Positions 17,939 through 27,511 are shown, numbered from the stretch's first letter. The stretch is DNA of 64,000 bases from Bin55 sp965220235 (GCA_965220235.1 OZ244815.1:62001-126000); one strand, 5' to 3'. Numbers and translations: made by a program. The notes: generated from the sequence alone by a model not told the origin.

Positions 17939-18679
17939 TTATGTCGCCGTAGCTTCAAGTTCAGCCATCTGTTGGCGCATCCATGCTTCCGCGTCGTCAT
18001 TGAATTCTTGCGAAGTGCGATCTCCGACATCTTGCGCTGGCGAGATTCGTACCTGGATAACCCCTGGACGTTTGATGAAGGACTTGTAGCGCCAGTGGTG
18101 CCCGCCGTTATGCGCGACAAAGTAGGTAGGTACACCACTTTGTTTAGCGAGCATGGCGCCGCCTCGCTGAAACCTGCCAACTTGACCGGAAGGTACACGG
18201 GTACCCTCTGGGAACAATGTCACCCAAACCCCGTTTGAAAGACGCTTCCGCCCCTCTCCAACGATGTATCTCAATGCCGACATGCGTTGTTCACGGTCAA
18301 TTGCGATCGGGTCAGTCACCCAGAACGCCCAGCCGAAACAAGGTATCCATAAGAGTTTACGCTTGATAACGGTGGTTTGTGGACACACGAGCAGCTGGGA
18401 GTAAAGGGCATCCCAACTGCTCGCGTGTTTCATGAGCAGAATGCCTGGTTCTTCTCCCAAATGTTCCTTGCCGTGTACTTCGACGCGGATTGCACACGTT
18501 ACCTTCAACCACCATAGCACAAACGTTACCCACGGTACGATCACAAGTCGGAAGCGCGAGCGTTTTGGAGCGAACTGCGCGATGATTGTGAGTGACGTTC
18601 CCCATAGCATGGTCGAGAGCGCGTAGCCGAAATAGAACAAGAGCGTACGAACCCATAGGACGGGCCGTGTTTGCATCAT
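17939..18679 (-). CDS. plsC: 1-acyl-sn-glycerol-3-phosphate acyltransferase (PlsC family)
   Basis: Membrane acyltransferase that makes phosphatidic acid or a related lipid. ATG 18679 overlaps the trkH stop by ATGA and gives 246 residues. The acyltransferase motifs are KHASSWDALYS (H-x4-D), DREQRMSALR and FPEGTR, with VPTYFVAHNGGHHW as block IV. An N-terminal hydrophobic segment anchors it. Last gene of fmt-rsmB-trkA-trkH-plsC. A 154-base A/T-rich gap follows it, containing an 8-base inverted repeat (AAATCGTA, 17838-17845 and 17872-17879) and no clear terminator. Confidence 0.9.
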   Translation of the reverse strand: MMQTRPVLWVRTLLFYFGYALSTMLWGTSLTIIAQFAPKRSRFRLVIVPWVTFVLWWLKVTCAIRVEVHGKEHLGEEPGILLMKHASSWDALYSQLLVCPQTTVIKRKLLWIPCFGWAFWVTDPIAIDREQRMSALRYIVGEGRKRLSNGVWVTLFPEGTRVPSGQVGRFQRGGAMLAKQSGVPTYFVAHNGGHHWRYKSFIKRPGVIQVRISPAQDVGDRTSQEFNDDAEAWMRQQMAELEATAT

Positions 18680-20130
18680 CGATACCAATACCTTGGTGCG
18701 AGCAATACCAGTAAAGTGAATATCTCTAGACGACCCAATACCATTGCCAGGATTAGTAACCACTTTGTGGGCGCATTCAAGGAAGCGTAGTTGCTTGCGA
18801 CTTCACCTAGTCCTGGACCAAGATTGTTCAAGCAAGCCGCTACGGCGGAGAAAGCGCTTTTGATGTTCAAATCGGAGACCATGAGTACGCAAGTAAGCAA
18901 GAACACGAAGAGGAGTCCATACATGGTCACGAAGCCCCACACGGCTTCGATGACTCGGTCGGCAACGACCTCTGAACCGAGTTTTACGGTGAACACGCCA
19001 TCTGGCAATATCAAACGCCGAATCTCGCGTACTCCCTGTTGCATGACAACAAGGACACGGTAGATTTTCACGCCGCCAGCGGTAGATCCCACACAGCCAC
19101 CAACAAATGACGCTAAAACCAGTATTACCGGACATAACAGCGGCCAGCTATCTACGGAAGCTGTGGTGTAGCCTGTGGTCGTGGCAAAGGACACTGCCTG
19201 AAAGAGCGCATCACGAAATCCATCACCGGTCATATCTGCGGACATCGCTAGTCGCGATGTAACGAGAATCGCGACGGCGACGATGACGAACGCGTAGGCA
19301 CGTGCTTCCGGGTCGCGAAAGTACTCTCGTATGTCCGTTTTCACAATGATCGCGCGATAGTGCAGCGAGAAGTTGAGGCCGGCCAATAGCATGAACAGAA
19401 TTGCGACCGTCTCAATCATTGGTTCGTCAAAGTAACCAATACTCGCGTCGTAATTCGAAAATCCGCCGATCGCGACCGTGGTAAACGAGTGGCATACCGC
19501 ATCAAATAACGACATCCCGGCGAACCAGTACGCGAGTGCACACGCAATGGTTAACGTGAGATAAAGGAACCACAACGATTTCGCCGCTTCTGCGATCCGT
19601 GGCTTAAGGCTCGTATCGGAAATCGTGCCAGGTGCTTCAGCACGGAAGAGCTGCATACCGCCGATTCCTAACATCGGCAGAATCGCGACTGCTAGGACGA
19701 TGATGCCCATGCCGCCAATCCACTGTAGAGAAGCGCGATAAAACAAAAAGGTACGAGGAAGATCCTCGATCCCTGTCAATACGGTCGCGCCAGTCGTTGT
19801 CAAACCCGAGAAAGATTCGAAGGCGGCGTCAGTGAAACTCTGAGTGACATTGACTGAACTGACCATGAACGGCAACGTACACAACAGACCCAGGACGAAA
19901 TAGGTCAGGGTGGTAATGAAAAAACCCTCGCGGACGCGAACCGTTCGGTCAAAGCGAGTGAGAATAAGGTGCAGGACGCCGCCGATGAGAATGAACAGTA
20001 GGCCCAATCCGGCGAAGACTGTGGCTACTTGCTCGTCGTATATGAATCCTACGACCGCACTTGCTAACAACGGTCCGCCGATGATCATCACCAGCACGGC
20101 GAACACGCTGCCAATGGCCGCGTAATTCAT
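18676..20130 (-). CDS. trkH: Trk system potassium uptake protein TrkH
   Basis: A 484-residue inner-membrane K+ translocating subunit with four pore-loop repeats. The filter segments are visible: GLTTTGATVL, FTTVAIGGFSNYD, FATTTGYTT and NNLGPGLGEV, each holding the conserved Gly. There are many hydrophobic helices from the N terminus on. Its ATG overlaps the trkA stop by one base (TAATG), so the membrane subunit and its regulator are coupled. Confidence 0.96.
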   Translation of the reverse strand: MNYAAIGSVFAVLVMIIGGPLLASAVVGFIYDEQVATVFAGLGLLFILIGGVLHLILTRFDRTVRVREGFFITTLTYFVLGLLCTLPFMVSSVNVTQSFTDAAFESFSGLTTTGATVLTGIEDLPRTFLFYRASLQWIGGMGIIVLAVAILPMLGIGGMQLFRAEAPGTISDTSLKPRIAEAAKSLWFLYLTLTIACALAYWFAGMSLFDAVCHSFTTVAIGGFSNYDASIGYFDEPMIETVAILFMLLAGLNFSLHYRAIIVKTDIREYFRDPEARAYAFVIVAVAILVTSRLAMSADMTGDGFRDALFQAVSFATTTGYTTASVDSWPLLCPVILVLASFVGGCVGSTAGGVKIYRVLVVMQQGVREIRRLILPDGVFTVKLGSEVVADRVIEAVWGFVTMYGLLFVFLLTCVLMVSDLNIKSAFSAVAACLNNLGPGLGEVASNYASLNAPTKWLLILAMVLGRLEIFTLLVLLAPRYWYR

Positions 20131-21563
20131 TAGAACAGCTTAAAGGCCTTAGCGCGAAACAGTTGTTCGACCTTCGTCGTCGCGTCGCTACTCTCCGTAA
20201 TGAAGATTGCGCGATCGCCTTCCTCTATCTCAACGTCTGGACTGTCGTGAATCGCATAAATCGCCAACGGCGCGGCATCGTTTTCTTGACCGGCTCCGCG
20301 AACTAAAGAGAGTAGGTGCGTTCCCTTCGGCAGTTTTAGATGTGATGCTCGTTTTCCAACGACGCGACTAGCTTCTTTGTTGCCTTGGACTTTGAGCTCG
20401 ATGAGGTCGAGATTGAACAACGGCAGGTGGCGGAACACTGACAAGGTCTTCTCGCGGACCAAGCGCTGAATGATGTTAGCTGTGGTTTGCTGCGGCGAAA
20501 TCGGGATTTCGATACCTGCTTGTACTAGAGATTCCATGTATTGGACATGTTGAACAAGCGTGAAGACGGTCTTCACATTCAATCGCTTGGCGGTAAGAGA
20601 CGAAACAACATTGACCAAGTCATTGTTGGTCACAGCGCAATACAGGTCAGAGTCGTTGACATCGTTTGCACGCAGGAAGTCTTCGCTAGAGGCGTCGCCA
20701 CTCAGTACCGTCAAATCCATCGACGATTCGAGTTCGGCTGCCAACTGTTCAGCGCGAGCAGGATCTGCTTCAATGATTTTGATGTTGCGCCGCGGCGATA
20801 GCTCGTGAACATCTTTGGCAAGGCGCATTCCGATGTGTCCCCCGCCGCCGATAACGATTTGCCGATAGGGTTTGATAATCCCGCCTGCGTCCTTGGCAAG
20901 CGCCCGCATATCGTGTTTTTGGCCTAGGATAAAAATCAAGTCATTTGCTGAGATAGTTACATCGCTCAGCGACTCCACGATCTTGTTGTGGCGCAGTAGG
21001 CCTACGAGGTGCGCACGATTACCGCTGGCTACTGTGAAGTCGCTGGGTCGTAAACCAATCGAATCACTGTTTGGCAGTACACGCGTACACGTCATCACCG
21101 CATCTGTATCGGCAAATTCCGCGATATAGACCGCGCCCTGGTATTCAACGAGATTCTTCAGATGATTGACTACGGTCAACTCAGGACTGATGGGTTCATC
21201 GATTGGAATTCCGCCAGTAGAGAACAGGTCCGCGTGTTTTCCACCAAGGTACGCGAGATTGCGTATGCGCGCAATTCGCATCGGTGTATCGTGCAGAGTG
21301 AGGGCAACCTGACATGCGACGAGATTGACTTCGTCGCTCGCCGTGACTGCTATGATCGCGTCGCAGTCGTCGACGCCTGCTTCCCTGAGCACGTCTGGGC
21401 TTGAAGCGTGCCCGGCCACCGTGCGGCACGAGTGTAGGGCACGGATTTCTGCTAGAGCATGCTGGTCAATGTCAACAACCGTCACATCCATGTTGATATC
21501 GACCGCCAGTGACTTCAAAACAGTCCTTCCGACTTGCCCTGCGCCAAGGATTAGTACATTCAT
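20130..21563 (-). CDS. trkA: Trk system potassium uptake regulator TrkA
   Basis: A 477-residue peripheral nucleotide-binding subunit that gates TrkH. It has two RCK repeats. The first starts MNVLILGAGQVGRTV; the second has QIVIGGGGHIGMRLAKD near residue 235. Each is followed by a TrkA_C domain; the last ends in EEGDRAIFITESSD. The ATG overlaps the rsmB stop by ATGA. Confidence 0.96.
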   Translation of the reverse strand: MNVLILGAGQVGRTVLKSLAVDINMDVTVVDIDQHALAEIRALHSCRTVAGHASSPDVLREAGVDDCDAIIAVTASDEVNLVACQVALTLHDTPMRIARIRNLAYLGGKHADLFSTGGIPIDEPISPELTVVNHLKNLVEYQGAVYIAEFADTDAVMTCTRVLPNSDSIGLRPSDFTVASGNRAHLVGLLRHNKIVESLSDVTISANDLIFILGQKHDMRALAKDAGGIIKPYRQIVIGGGGHIGMRLAKDVHELSPRRNIKIIEADPARAEQLAAELESSMDLTVLSGDASSEDFLRANDVNDSDLYCAVTNNDLVNVVSSLTAKRLNVKTVFTLVQHVQYMESLVQAGIEIPISPQQTTANIIQRLVREKTLSVFRHLPLFNLDLIELKVQGNKEASRVVGKRASHLKLPKGTHLLSLVRGAGQENDAAPLAIYAIHDSPDVEIEEGDRAIFITESSDATTKVEQLFRAKAFKLF

Positions 21564-22846
21564 GACGAAGAAGCTGTTTTTCGGAGCTTAGCGAAATAGA
21601 ACCCATCGCCCCACTCTGGATCCGGGAAAATCTGCACACCGAATTCCTGTGGAATGATCAACGGTCGTTCCGAAGCGTCTACTTCATTCGACTCAAGTTG
21701 AACGTCAGCGTTCGAACGATGCAGCTGAGCGACTACCTCGTCGTTTTCTTCAGGTAACAACGAGCATGTTGCGTACACCAGTACACCATCAGGCAATAGA
21801 AGTTGCCATAGGTTACTCAAAAGTCGGACTTGGCGTTCCTGTAGTGCTGCGATTTGTTCGGACTCCCGATGTAATTTGACGTCTGGATGTCGACCTATCG
21901 TGCCGGTTGCCGAACACGGCGCGTCAAGAAGAATACGGTCGAACGGACGTCCATCCCACCAGCCTTGCGTGGTTGCATCCCCTTCGAGGATCGTGAGAGG
22001 CAATCCAAGTCGCTTCCCCTCACCTTCACACCATGCGCTTCTTGCGGGATTGATGTCAATAGCTGTTAGCTCTATGTCATGTTCTAACAACTGAAACGCT
22101 TTGTTACCAGGGGCTGCACACGCATCTAAGACCCGCAACTTTGGCTGAATCTCGAGCTCGCGAACCGCTAGCTGTGCGCTCGCATCCTGCACAGCGAACC
22201 AACCTTCAGAGTAACCGGGAATCGAGTGGGTGGGCTGAGGGGTGCGTAGTCGCACCGTCGAGTCCTGTCGCAGCGTGGTGAAGGCAATATTCTGGGATCG
22301 TAATACGGCGTGAAAATCGTTCGCGGAAATTCTGTGCTGATTCACACGCAGACACTGAGGCATCTGGTTTTTGAGGCGACGCACCATATCGTGGACGAAC
22401 TTGCCACCGTAGGCGTCATTTAGTCTCTCGATAAGCCAGTCGGGTAGTTCATACGTGCCGCGCACGGATGACGGTTTGAAGTCCCGATCGACCTTACGAA
22501 GGATGGCGTTAACGAGTGCTGCGGCAGATTGTTTGCGCAACCTCCTAATAGCTTCTACGGATTCAGAAACGACGGCGTGTGACTTCGCGTCCGTATGAGT
22601 GAGTTGGTACACACCTAGCAACAGCACAGCGAACACTTCGCGATCAAGTTTTGGCAGCGGAGTGGCACAGAGATTTGCCAGTTGCTCCGAAATCGAGAAG
22701 TAGTGGCGACAAACCCCATACACCCAAGCACGGATACGTGCTGATGTCAAGGCTGTTCCAGCCACCGCCAACGCGCTTTCTAGCGACTCGCCCTTGAGAA
22801 CTCCGATTAGAAGCCGTGCAGCGAGGTGAATGTCATCGCTACGCAT
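21560..22846 (-). CDS. rsmB: 16S rRNA (cytosine967-C5)-methyltransferase RsmB
   Basis: SAM-dependent rRNA methyltransferase with an N-terminal NusB-like RNA-binding domain (LAARLLIGVLKGESLESAL). ATG 22846 gives 428 residues and overlaps fmt by 8 bases; an in-frame extension to 22900 lies wholly within fmt. The catalytic motifs are VLDACAAPGNKAFQLLE (SAM), DRILLDAPCSATGTIGRHPD with the PC cysteine, and LVYATCSLLPEEND with the TC cysteine. Confidence 0.95.
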   Translation of the reverse strand: MRSDDIHLAARLLIGVLKGESLESALAVAGTALTSARIRAWVYGVCRHYFSISEQLANLCATPLPKLDREVFAVLLLGVYQLTHTDAKSHAVVSESVEAIRRLRKQSAAALVNAILRKVDRDFKPSSVRGTYELPDWLIERLNDAYGGKFVHDMVRRLKNQMPQCLRVNQHRISANDFHAVLRSQNIAFTTLRQDSTVRLRTPQPTHSIPGYSEGWFAVQDASAQLAVRELEIQPKLRVLDACAAPGNKAFQLLEHDIELTAIDINPARSAWCEGEGKRLGLPLTILEGDATTQGWWDGRPFDRILLDAPCSATGTIGRHPDVKLHRESEQIAALQERQVRLLSNLWQLLLPDGVLVYATCSLLPEENDEVVAQLHRSNADVQLESNEVDASERPLIIPQEFGVQIFPDPEWGDGFYFAKLRKTASSS

Positions 22847-23798
22847 TTTCGACCGCCCACGGGGTCTCGAAATGCGTACCAACCTGCCAAACTTCAGCAA
22901 AACCGTTAACGGCGTCGGTACCCGACATCTCGCGACCCTTTCCGATGTTGAGTTGAACGGTCCGCAATGCTAGTGCGCCTTCGCCGCATCCGATGACGGG
23001 TTCCGAATCGACTGACAGGATCTGACCTGGTGGGCCGACAGCATCAACCATCACGGCGTTGAGGATTCGTACTCGCACCGTCCGCCCAGATTGTTGTAGT
23101 GTTGTGAAAGCCATTCCGCGCCCATGAAATGCACGTATGTGACGCTCGATTTGAGACGCGCTTTCGTACCAGTTAATTTGCGCTGCTTCATTGCTCAGCC
23201 TTGGGGCATAGGTGGCTTGTGCCTCGATTTGAGTTCGAGGTTCATCTAGAGCACCATCTTCGGCCTCATCGAGAACCTTCACGATTTCTACCCCGCCTAA
23301 CCGTGCAAGATCTTCGGTAACCGACGTCGTTGTGCTTCCAGTTGTTAGCGGCAACGAGGCATGTCGAAACACAGGTCCACCGTCAAGGCGGGACGTGACG
23401 CGCATGATGGATACGCCGGTTTCCTTGTCGCCGTGCAGGATCGCATGTTCGATCGGCGACGCACCTCGCCAACGTGGTAGTAAAGATGCGTGTACGTTCA
23501 TGCAGCCTAATCGAGGAGCCGACAGCACACTTTTAGGCAATAGCAATCCATAAGCCGCGACGACTAACACGTCTAGTGGATTGAGCATGGTTTCGACGCC
23601 GCGGAGATCTGAGGGAGTATGAACCACCAAACCATGATCGCGGCACAGTGTTTCAACGGGACCCGGGCGGATGCGACGCCCCCTTCCCGCTGGTCTACCT
23701 GGCTGTGTCAGCACCAACGCCACTTCATGTTTAGACGCAAGGAGCGCGTCTAAAATCGTTGCGGCAAACAGGGGCGTGCCGGCGAATCCGATGTTCAT
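22839..23798 (-). CDS. fmt: Methionyl-tRNA formyltransferase
   Basis: A 319-residue enzyme that formylates initiator Met-tRNA. It begins MNIGFAGTPLFAATILDALL. The active site shows MNVHASLLPRWRGASPI (Asn and His) and TSRLDGGPV with the catalytic Asp. The C-terminal OB domain is present. It heads the fmt-rsmB-trkA-trkH-plsC operon. Peptide deformylase (def), its frequent partner, is not in this window. Confidence 0.96.
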   Translation of the reverse strand: MNIGFAGTPLFAATILDALLASKHEVALVLTQPGRPAGRGRRIRPGPVETLCRDHGLVVHTPSDLRGVETMLNPLDVLVVAAYGLLLPKSVLSAPRLGCMNVHASLLPRWRGASPIEHAILHGDKETGVSIMRVTSRLDGGPVFRHASLPLTTGSTTTSVTEDLARLGGVEIVKVLDEAEDGALDEPRTQIEAQATYAPRLSNEAAQINWYESASQIERHIRAFHGRGMAFTTLQQSGRTVRVRILNAVMVDAVGPPGQILSVDSEPVIGCGEGALALRTVQLNIGKGREMSGTDAVNGFAEVWQVGTHFETPWAVENA

Positions 23799-23971
23799 GG
23801 AACTAGGAGAAGTCCTGACTATTGGTTAATACGCCAAGCGTGGAACAATAGACCTCAGGCACGTAAAAAGATTCGACGTTCGTGAGATTCGCAGGCTCGT
23901 GTCGATGTTGCGGAATTATTGCGATTTGTCGTGTGGCACTGTTTAGTTTGGATGTACGAGGAAGCTAGTTC

Positions 23972-25273
23972 ATGATCGCTGGGATGTCAGAGACTCGGCT
24001 CGACCGAATTGGGGCGCATATTGAGAAATACATCGAAGCCGGGAAATTGCCATGTGCATCGATCCTGGTTACTCGAGATATGGAGGAGGTCTACTACTTC
24101 TCTTCGGGTTACGCGGACGTTGAACGACAGACGCCTGTGGCTCGGGATACCGTATTTCGAATTTACTCGATGACCAAACCCATTACGAGTGTGGCGCTCA
24201 TGACGCTGTATGAGCAAGGTCTGTTCCAGCTCGACGATCCGGTCAGCAAGCACATCCCTGCTTGGGAGAACCTCGGCGTTTACGAAAGTGGCGAAGGCGG
24301 TTCAATGAAGACCCGAGAACCTACCGAGCCCATGACGATCAAACACTTGCTGACTCACACATCAGGATTGACATATGGCTTCATGCAGAGTCATCCTGTG
24401 GATGCCTTATACCGGGAGCGGCAAGTGGGTGGCGGACCTGGTCGAACTTTAGATGACATGATTGATAGTCTCGCCGACATTCCGTTGGTTTTCGATCCGG
24501 GTTCGCGTTGGCATTACAGCGTTGCCACGGATGTTTGTGGGTACTTAGTGCAACATTTCAGCGGTCAAGATTTAGACGAATACGTCGAACAGACCATTCT
24601 TAAGCCTTTGGAGATGACCCACAGTGGATTTTCGGTCAAGCCAAAGGACAAAGACAAATTGGCAGCGTGCTACAACCACCATCCGTCCGGGTACCAACTG
24701 CAAGATGATCCTTCCGATTCGAACTATCACAAACGACCGTCATATCTTTCAGGTGGTGGAGGGATGGTCGGCACGATCGATGACTATATGAAATTCGCTT
24801 GCATGTTGTTGGGCAACGAACCGACGAGCCTTGAGAACCCGGTGCTTGGGATTCGTACGCGGCAGTACATGCTCTCCAATCACCTTCCGGGGAGCGTGGA
24901 TCTTGCCGCGATGGGACAATCTGTTTTCTCCGAAACGTCTTTCGCTGGTGTTGGATTTGGTCTAGGTTTCTCCGTGGTAGTGGATCCCGTGGCGTCATCT
25001 GTGGTGGATAACTTTGGGACTTCAGGGTGGGGCGGTGCCGCGAGTACTTACTTTTGGGTTGATCCGTTCGAGAGAATAGCGGTTGTGTTCATGACACAGT
25101 TACTGCCTTCATCGACTTACCCGATCCGACGTGAGCTCAAAACTCTGGTGAATCAGGCCGTTGCCTTGGATCCAATTGAAATGGACATGGACGACGCAGC
25201 TTTGGACGATTTGTTTGACCCAGAATATGACGAAGAATATTCCGAGCAAGATATCGACGATATCAGACATTGA
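23972..25273 (+). CDS. Beta-lactamase-fold serine hydrolase (class C/EstB type)
   Basis: A 433-residue serine hydrolase of the beta-lactamase/esterase family VIII group. The S-x-x-K motif is S67-M-T-K70 in FRIYSMTKPITS, and Y182-S-V gives the Y-x-N/V element. IKHLLTHTSGLTYGF and LSGGGGMVGTIDDY are family landmarks, and SGWGGAASTYFWVDP is the C-terminal W-G-G motif. No signal peptide is evident, so it is likely a cytoplasmic esterase rather than a resistance enzyme. The tail is very acidic. GAGGAAG precedes ATG 23972. The substrate is unknown. Confidence 0.85.
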   Translation: MIAGMSETRLDRIGAHIEKYIEAGKLPCASILVTRDMEEVYYFSSGYADVERQTPVARDTVFRIYSMTKPITSVALMTLYEQGLFQLDDPVSKHIPAWENLGVYESGEGGSMKTREPTEPMTIKHLLTHTSGLTYGFMQSHPVDALYRERQVGGGPGRTLDDMIDSLADIPLVFDPGSRWHYSVATDVCGYLVQHFSGQDLDEYVEQTILKPLEMTHSGFSVKPKDKDKLAACYNHHPSGYQLQDDPSDSNYHKRPSYLSGGGGMVGTIDDYMKFACMLLGNEPTSLENPVLGIRTRQYMLSNHLPGSVDLAAMGQSVFSETSFAGVGFGLGFSVVVDPVASSVVDNFGTSGWGGAASTYFWVDPFERIAVVFMTQLLPSSTYPIRRELKTLVNQAVALDPIEMDMDDAALDDLFDPEYDEEYSEQDIDDIRH

Positions 25274-25291
25274 ATTGGCAACACCGCCCCT

Positions 25292-25342
25292 TGCACAAAG
25301 ATTGCGCGGGACAGGGTGTAATTTGCGCAATTAATGGGCGCA
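25292..25342. promoter_or_regulatory. Candidate NtrC-type enhancer elements upstream of glnII
   Basis: Two inverted-repeat-like elements lie about 45 to 100 bases upstream of the sigma-54 promoter. The first (25292-25308, TGCACAAAGATTGCGCG) resembles the NtrC consensus TGCAC-N7-GTGCA imperfectly. The second (25323-25343) is a clean TTGCGC/GCGCAA dyad whose spacer is two bases longer than the consensus. The assignment to NtrC is inferred from position and the nitrogen gene downstream. Confidence 0.4.
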
Positions 25343-25382
25343 ATATGGTGAGAAATGTTGCTTTTCGTGCGAATCCGTGCGC

Positions 25383-25398
25383 TGGCATAGATTTTGCA
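25383..25398 (+). promoter_or_regulatory. Sigma-54 (RpoN) promoter of glnII
   Basis: TGGCATAGATTTTGCA fits the -24/-12 consensus TGGCAYRNNNNTTGCW at every defined position, with GG and GC ten bases apart. It lies 54 bases upstream of ATG 25452, leaving a leader of about 40 bases. It fits nitrogen control of glutamine synthetase. Confidence 0.85.
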
Positions 25399-25451
25399 TA
25401 AAATCCCGCGATTCGAATTTTCGCAACCCATTTTTACGAGGCAGTATCTAC

Positions 25452-26462
25452 ATGAAATGCAAACTCGAATACATCTGGCTTGATGGTCGGGCACCGACTC
25501 AGAGTCTACGGTCTAAAACTCGTATTGAGGAAGACTTTGACGGTTCGCTGGACGCCGCTCCTATGTGGGCGTTTGACGGCAGTTCTACGGAACAGGCTGA
25601 CGGTGCGACATCTGACCTTTTACTTAAACCCGTTTCGGTATTCCCGGACCCCGCACGCAAGAACGGCTTTCTGGTCATGACCGAAGTCCTTAACGCTGAT
25701 GGGACGCCACATCCGACGAACGGTCGTGCGACGATCGATGATGACGACGACGACTTTTGGTTTGGGTTTGAGCAAGAGTACTTCTTGTGGGACACCAAGA
25801 CGTCCTTACCGCCGGGTTTCCCAAGCAAGGGTTTTCCGCGACCACAGGGACCGTATTACTGTTCTGTAGGAGCTGAAAATGCGTTCGGCCGCGCCTGCGT
25901 CGACGAGCACCTAGATCAGTGCCTGGAAGCAGGTCTTAACGTTGAAGGCATCAACGCTGAGGTTGCAGCCGGTCAATGGGAATTCCAGGTGTTCGCGAAA
26001 GGCGCGAAAGCAGCCGGTGATGAAACGTGGATCGCCCGATACCTTGCGGAACGAAACGCAGAGAAGTACGGCTACGGGATCAATTGGCATCCGAAGCCAT
26101 TGGGCGATACGGACTGGAATGGCTCTGGCATGCACGCGAACTTTTCCAACGGTACGATGCGGGAATCAGGAAACGAGGACCTATTCACCACGATTTGTGA
26201 GAAATTTGGTGAGAACATCCAACGTCACATTGAAGTTTATGGCGCAGACAATGATCAGCGTCTAACAGGCCAACACGAAACACAGTCCATTCACCAATTC
26301 AGCTATGGTCTATACGATCGTGGCGCATCCATCCGAATCCCAGCAGCTACTTATGAAGCTGGTTGGAAAGGACGTCTTGAAGACCGACGACCTGCGTCTA
26401 ATGCAGATCCCTACAAGGTTGCTTCGGCCATCGTCAAGACCACTAAAGAGGCGCTTGTCTAA
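25452..26462 (+). CDS. glnII: Glutamine synthetase type II (eukaryote-like)
   Basis: A 336-residue GSII enzyme that makes glutamine from glutamate, ammonia and ATP. ATG 25452 gives MKCKLEYIWLDG, with GAGG upstream; an in-frame codon at 25377 would put the promoter inside the gene and is rejected. The beta-grasp part has WAFDGSSTEQADGATSD. The catalytic part has FGFEQEYFLWD, GINAEVAAGQWEFQV, and NGSGMHANFS with the metal His. RLTGQHETQSIHQFSYG and RGASIRIPAATYEAGW follow. It is short compared with GSI (about 470) and lacks the GSI adenylylation loop. Monocistronic behind a sigma-54 promoter. Confidence 0.95.
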   Translation: MKCKLEYIWLDGRAPTQSLRSKTRIEEDFDGSLDAAPMWAFDGSSTEQADGATSDLLLKPVSVFPDPARKNGFLVMTEVLNADGTPHPTNGRATIDDDDDDFWFGFEQEYFLWDTKTSLPPGFPSKGFPRPQGPYYCSVGAENAFGRACVDEHLDQCLEAGLNVEGINAEVAAGQWEFQVFAKGAKAAGDETWIARYLAERNAEKYGYGINWHPKPLGDTDWNGSGMHANFSNGTMRESGNEDLFTTICEKFGENIQRHIEVYGADNDQRLTGQHETQSIHQFSYGLYDRGASIRIPAATYEAGWKGRLEDRRPASNADPYKVASAIVKTTKEALV

Positions 26463-26490
26463 GCGCTAACGAGTCCTAATCTGCCTCGTA

Positions 26491-26524
26491 GGCAAGGGCG
26501 GCGATCTTAATTGTCGCCCTTGCC
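26491..26524. terminator. GC-rich hairpin downstream of glnII, possible terminator
   Basis: GGCAAGGGCG (26491-26500) and CGCCCTTGCC (26515-26524) form a perfect 10-base stem with a 14-base loop, 29 bases after the glnII stop. No T run follows on the plus strand, so intrinsic termination is uncertain. It may protect the mRNA end, or serve the convergent transcript from the right as well. Confidence 0.5.
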
Positions 26525-26647
26525 GAATTCTGGGGCGAGACTAGCTCACAGAGGGTATTCATCCGCCAATGCGCGGATGTTCGCGTCGTCTCGACCTGGC
26601 CGACGCGTCTCACACAGGAACCGTCGGTAACTGGAACCAAAGGCGAC

Positions 26648-27511
26648 CTAATCTGCGTCTCGGCCGCGGGTTAGCCACGCGTTGAAGTTTGGGGCGCGTT
26701 TCTCACGAAACGCGGTACCGCCTTCACGAGCATCCGGATGATGGTCGGAGACTGCCGTTTTGGCAGCGATCTCATCAAGTGATTGCTCGAAGGACATTTC
26801 ATATGCGTTGTAGATCGAGCGCTTCAGCAAGTGCATCGCGACTTGCGGACCATTCGCGAGTTCTACCGCTAGTGCCATGACGTGCGACTCAAGCTCATCA
26901 CTTGGCACCACTTCGTGAAGCAGACCTAGCTCAAGCGCTTCCTCGGCGAGCACGATACGCTTGCGCATTAGGAAATCGATGGTTTTTGCGATACCAATCA
27001 ATTGGACCATGAGGTATTGTCCGCCCTCATCCGGTAACAGTCCAAATCGAAGTGTTGCACTTCCGATCCTAGCGCCTGCAGCGGCGATTCGGTAGTCGCA
27101 AGCGAGTGCTAAGGTCATACCTGTCTGAACGGCGACGCCGTTAATCGCGGCGATCGAGAGCTTGTCGCAATTCCGAATCGCCACGTTCACTGCTTGTGAA
27201 AGATGCCGTAGCCCTTCATACGTACCGATTTCGGTATCGTGACCAGGAGGAATGGGAGGAACAAGTGGTTCGCCACCAATTGGCTTGTTCTGACCCGAGA
27301 TGTCATCGCCGGCACAGAATGCTCGGCCTTCCCCCGTAAACACCAGCACCCGAACTGCGTTGTCCATTTGAGCTTGGATGATCGTTTCGACCAAATCACG
27401 CTTGATTGGCTGCGTCAGGCCGTTCAATCGTTCGGGGGTGTTGAACTTGATCCAAGCAATACCAGGATCTCGAATCTCTACTTCAAATCCTGTGAATGCC
27501 CCTGTCTGCAT
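26648..27511 (-). CDS. Enoyl-CoA hydratase/isomerase family protein
   Basis: A 287-residue crotonase-fold protein. The oxyanion-hole elements are GRAFCAGDDISG near residue 63 and AINGVAVQTGMTLALACDY near 125. The canonical C-terminal helix is FREKRAPNFNAW. The catalytic Glu position of true hydratases (GLLPDEGG) is partly kept, so a hydratase or isomerase acting on an acyl-CoA is likely; the substrate is unknown. A proline/glycine-rich loop (GEPLVPPIPPGHDTE) is inserted at about 75-95. The frame continues past its TAG for 33 codons with protein-like composition. It is divergent from the flippase-like gene. Confidence 0.88.
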   Translation of the reverse strand: MQTGAFTGFEVEIRDPGIAWIKFNTPERLNGLTQPIKRDLVETIIQAQMDNAVRVLVFTGEGRAFCAGDDISGQNKPIGGEPLVPPIPPGHDTEIGTYEGLRHLSQAVNVAIRNCDKLSIAAINGVAVQTGMTLALACDYRIAAAGARIGSATLRFGLLPDEGGQYLMVQLIGIAKTIDFLMRKRIVLAEEALELGLLHEVVPSDELESHVMALAVELANGPQVAMHLLKRSIYNAYEMSFEQSLDEIAAKTAVSDHHPDAREGGTAFREKRAPNFNAWLTRGRDAD

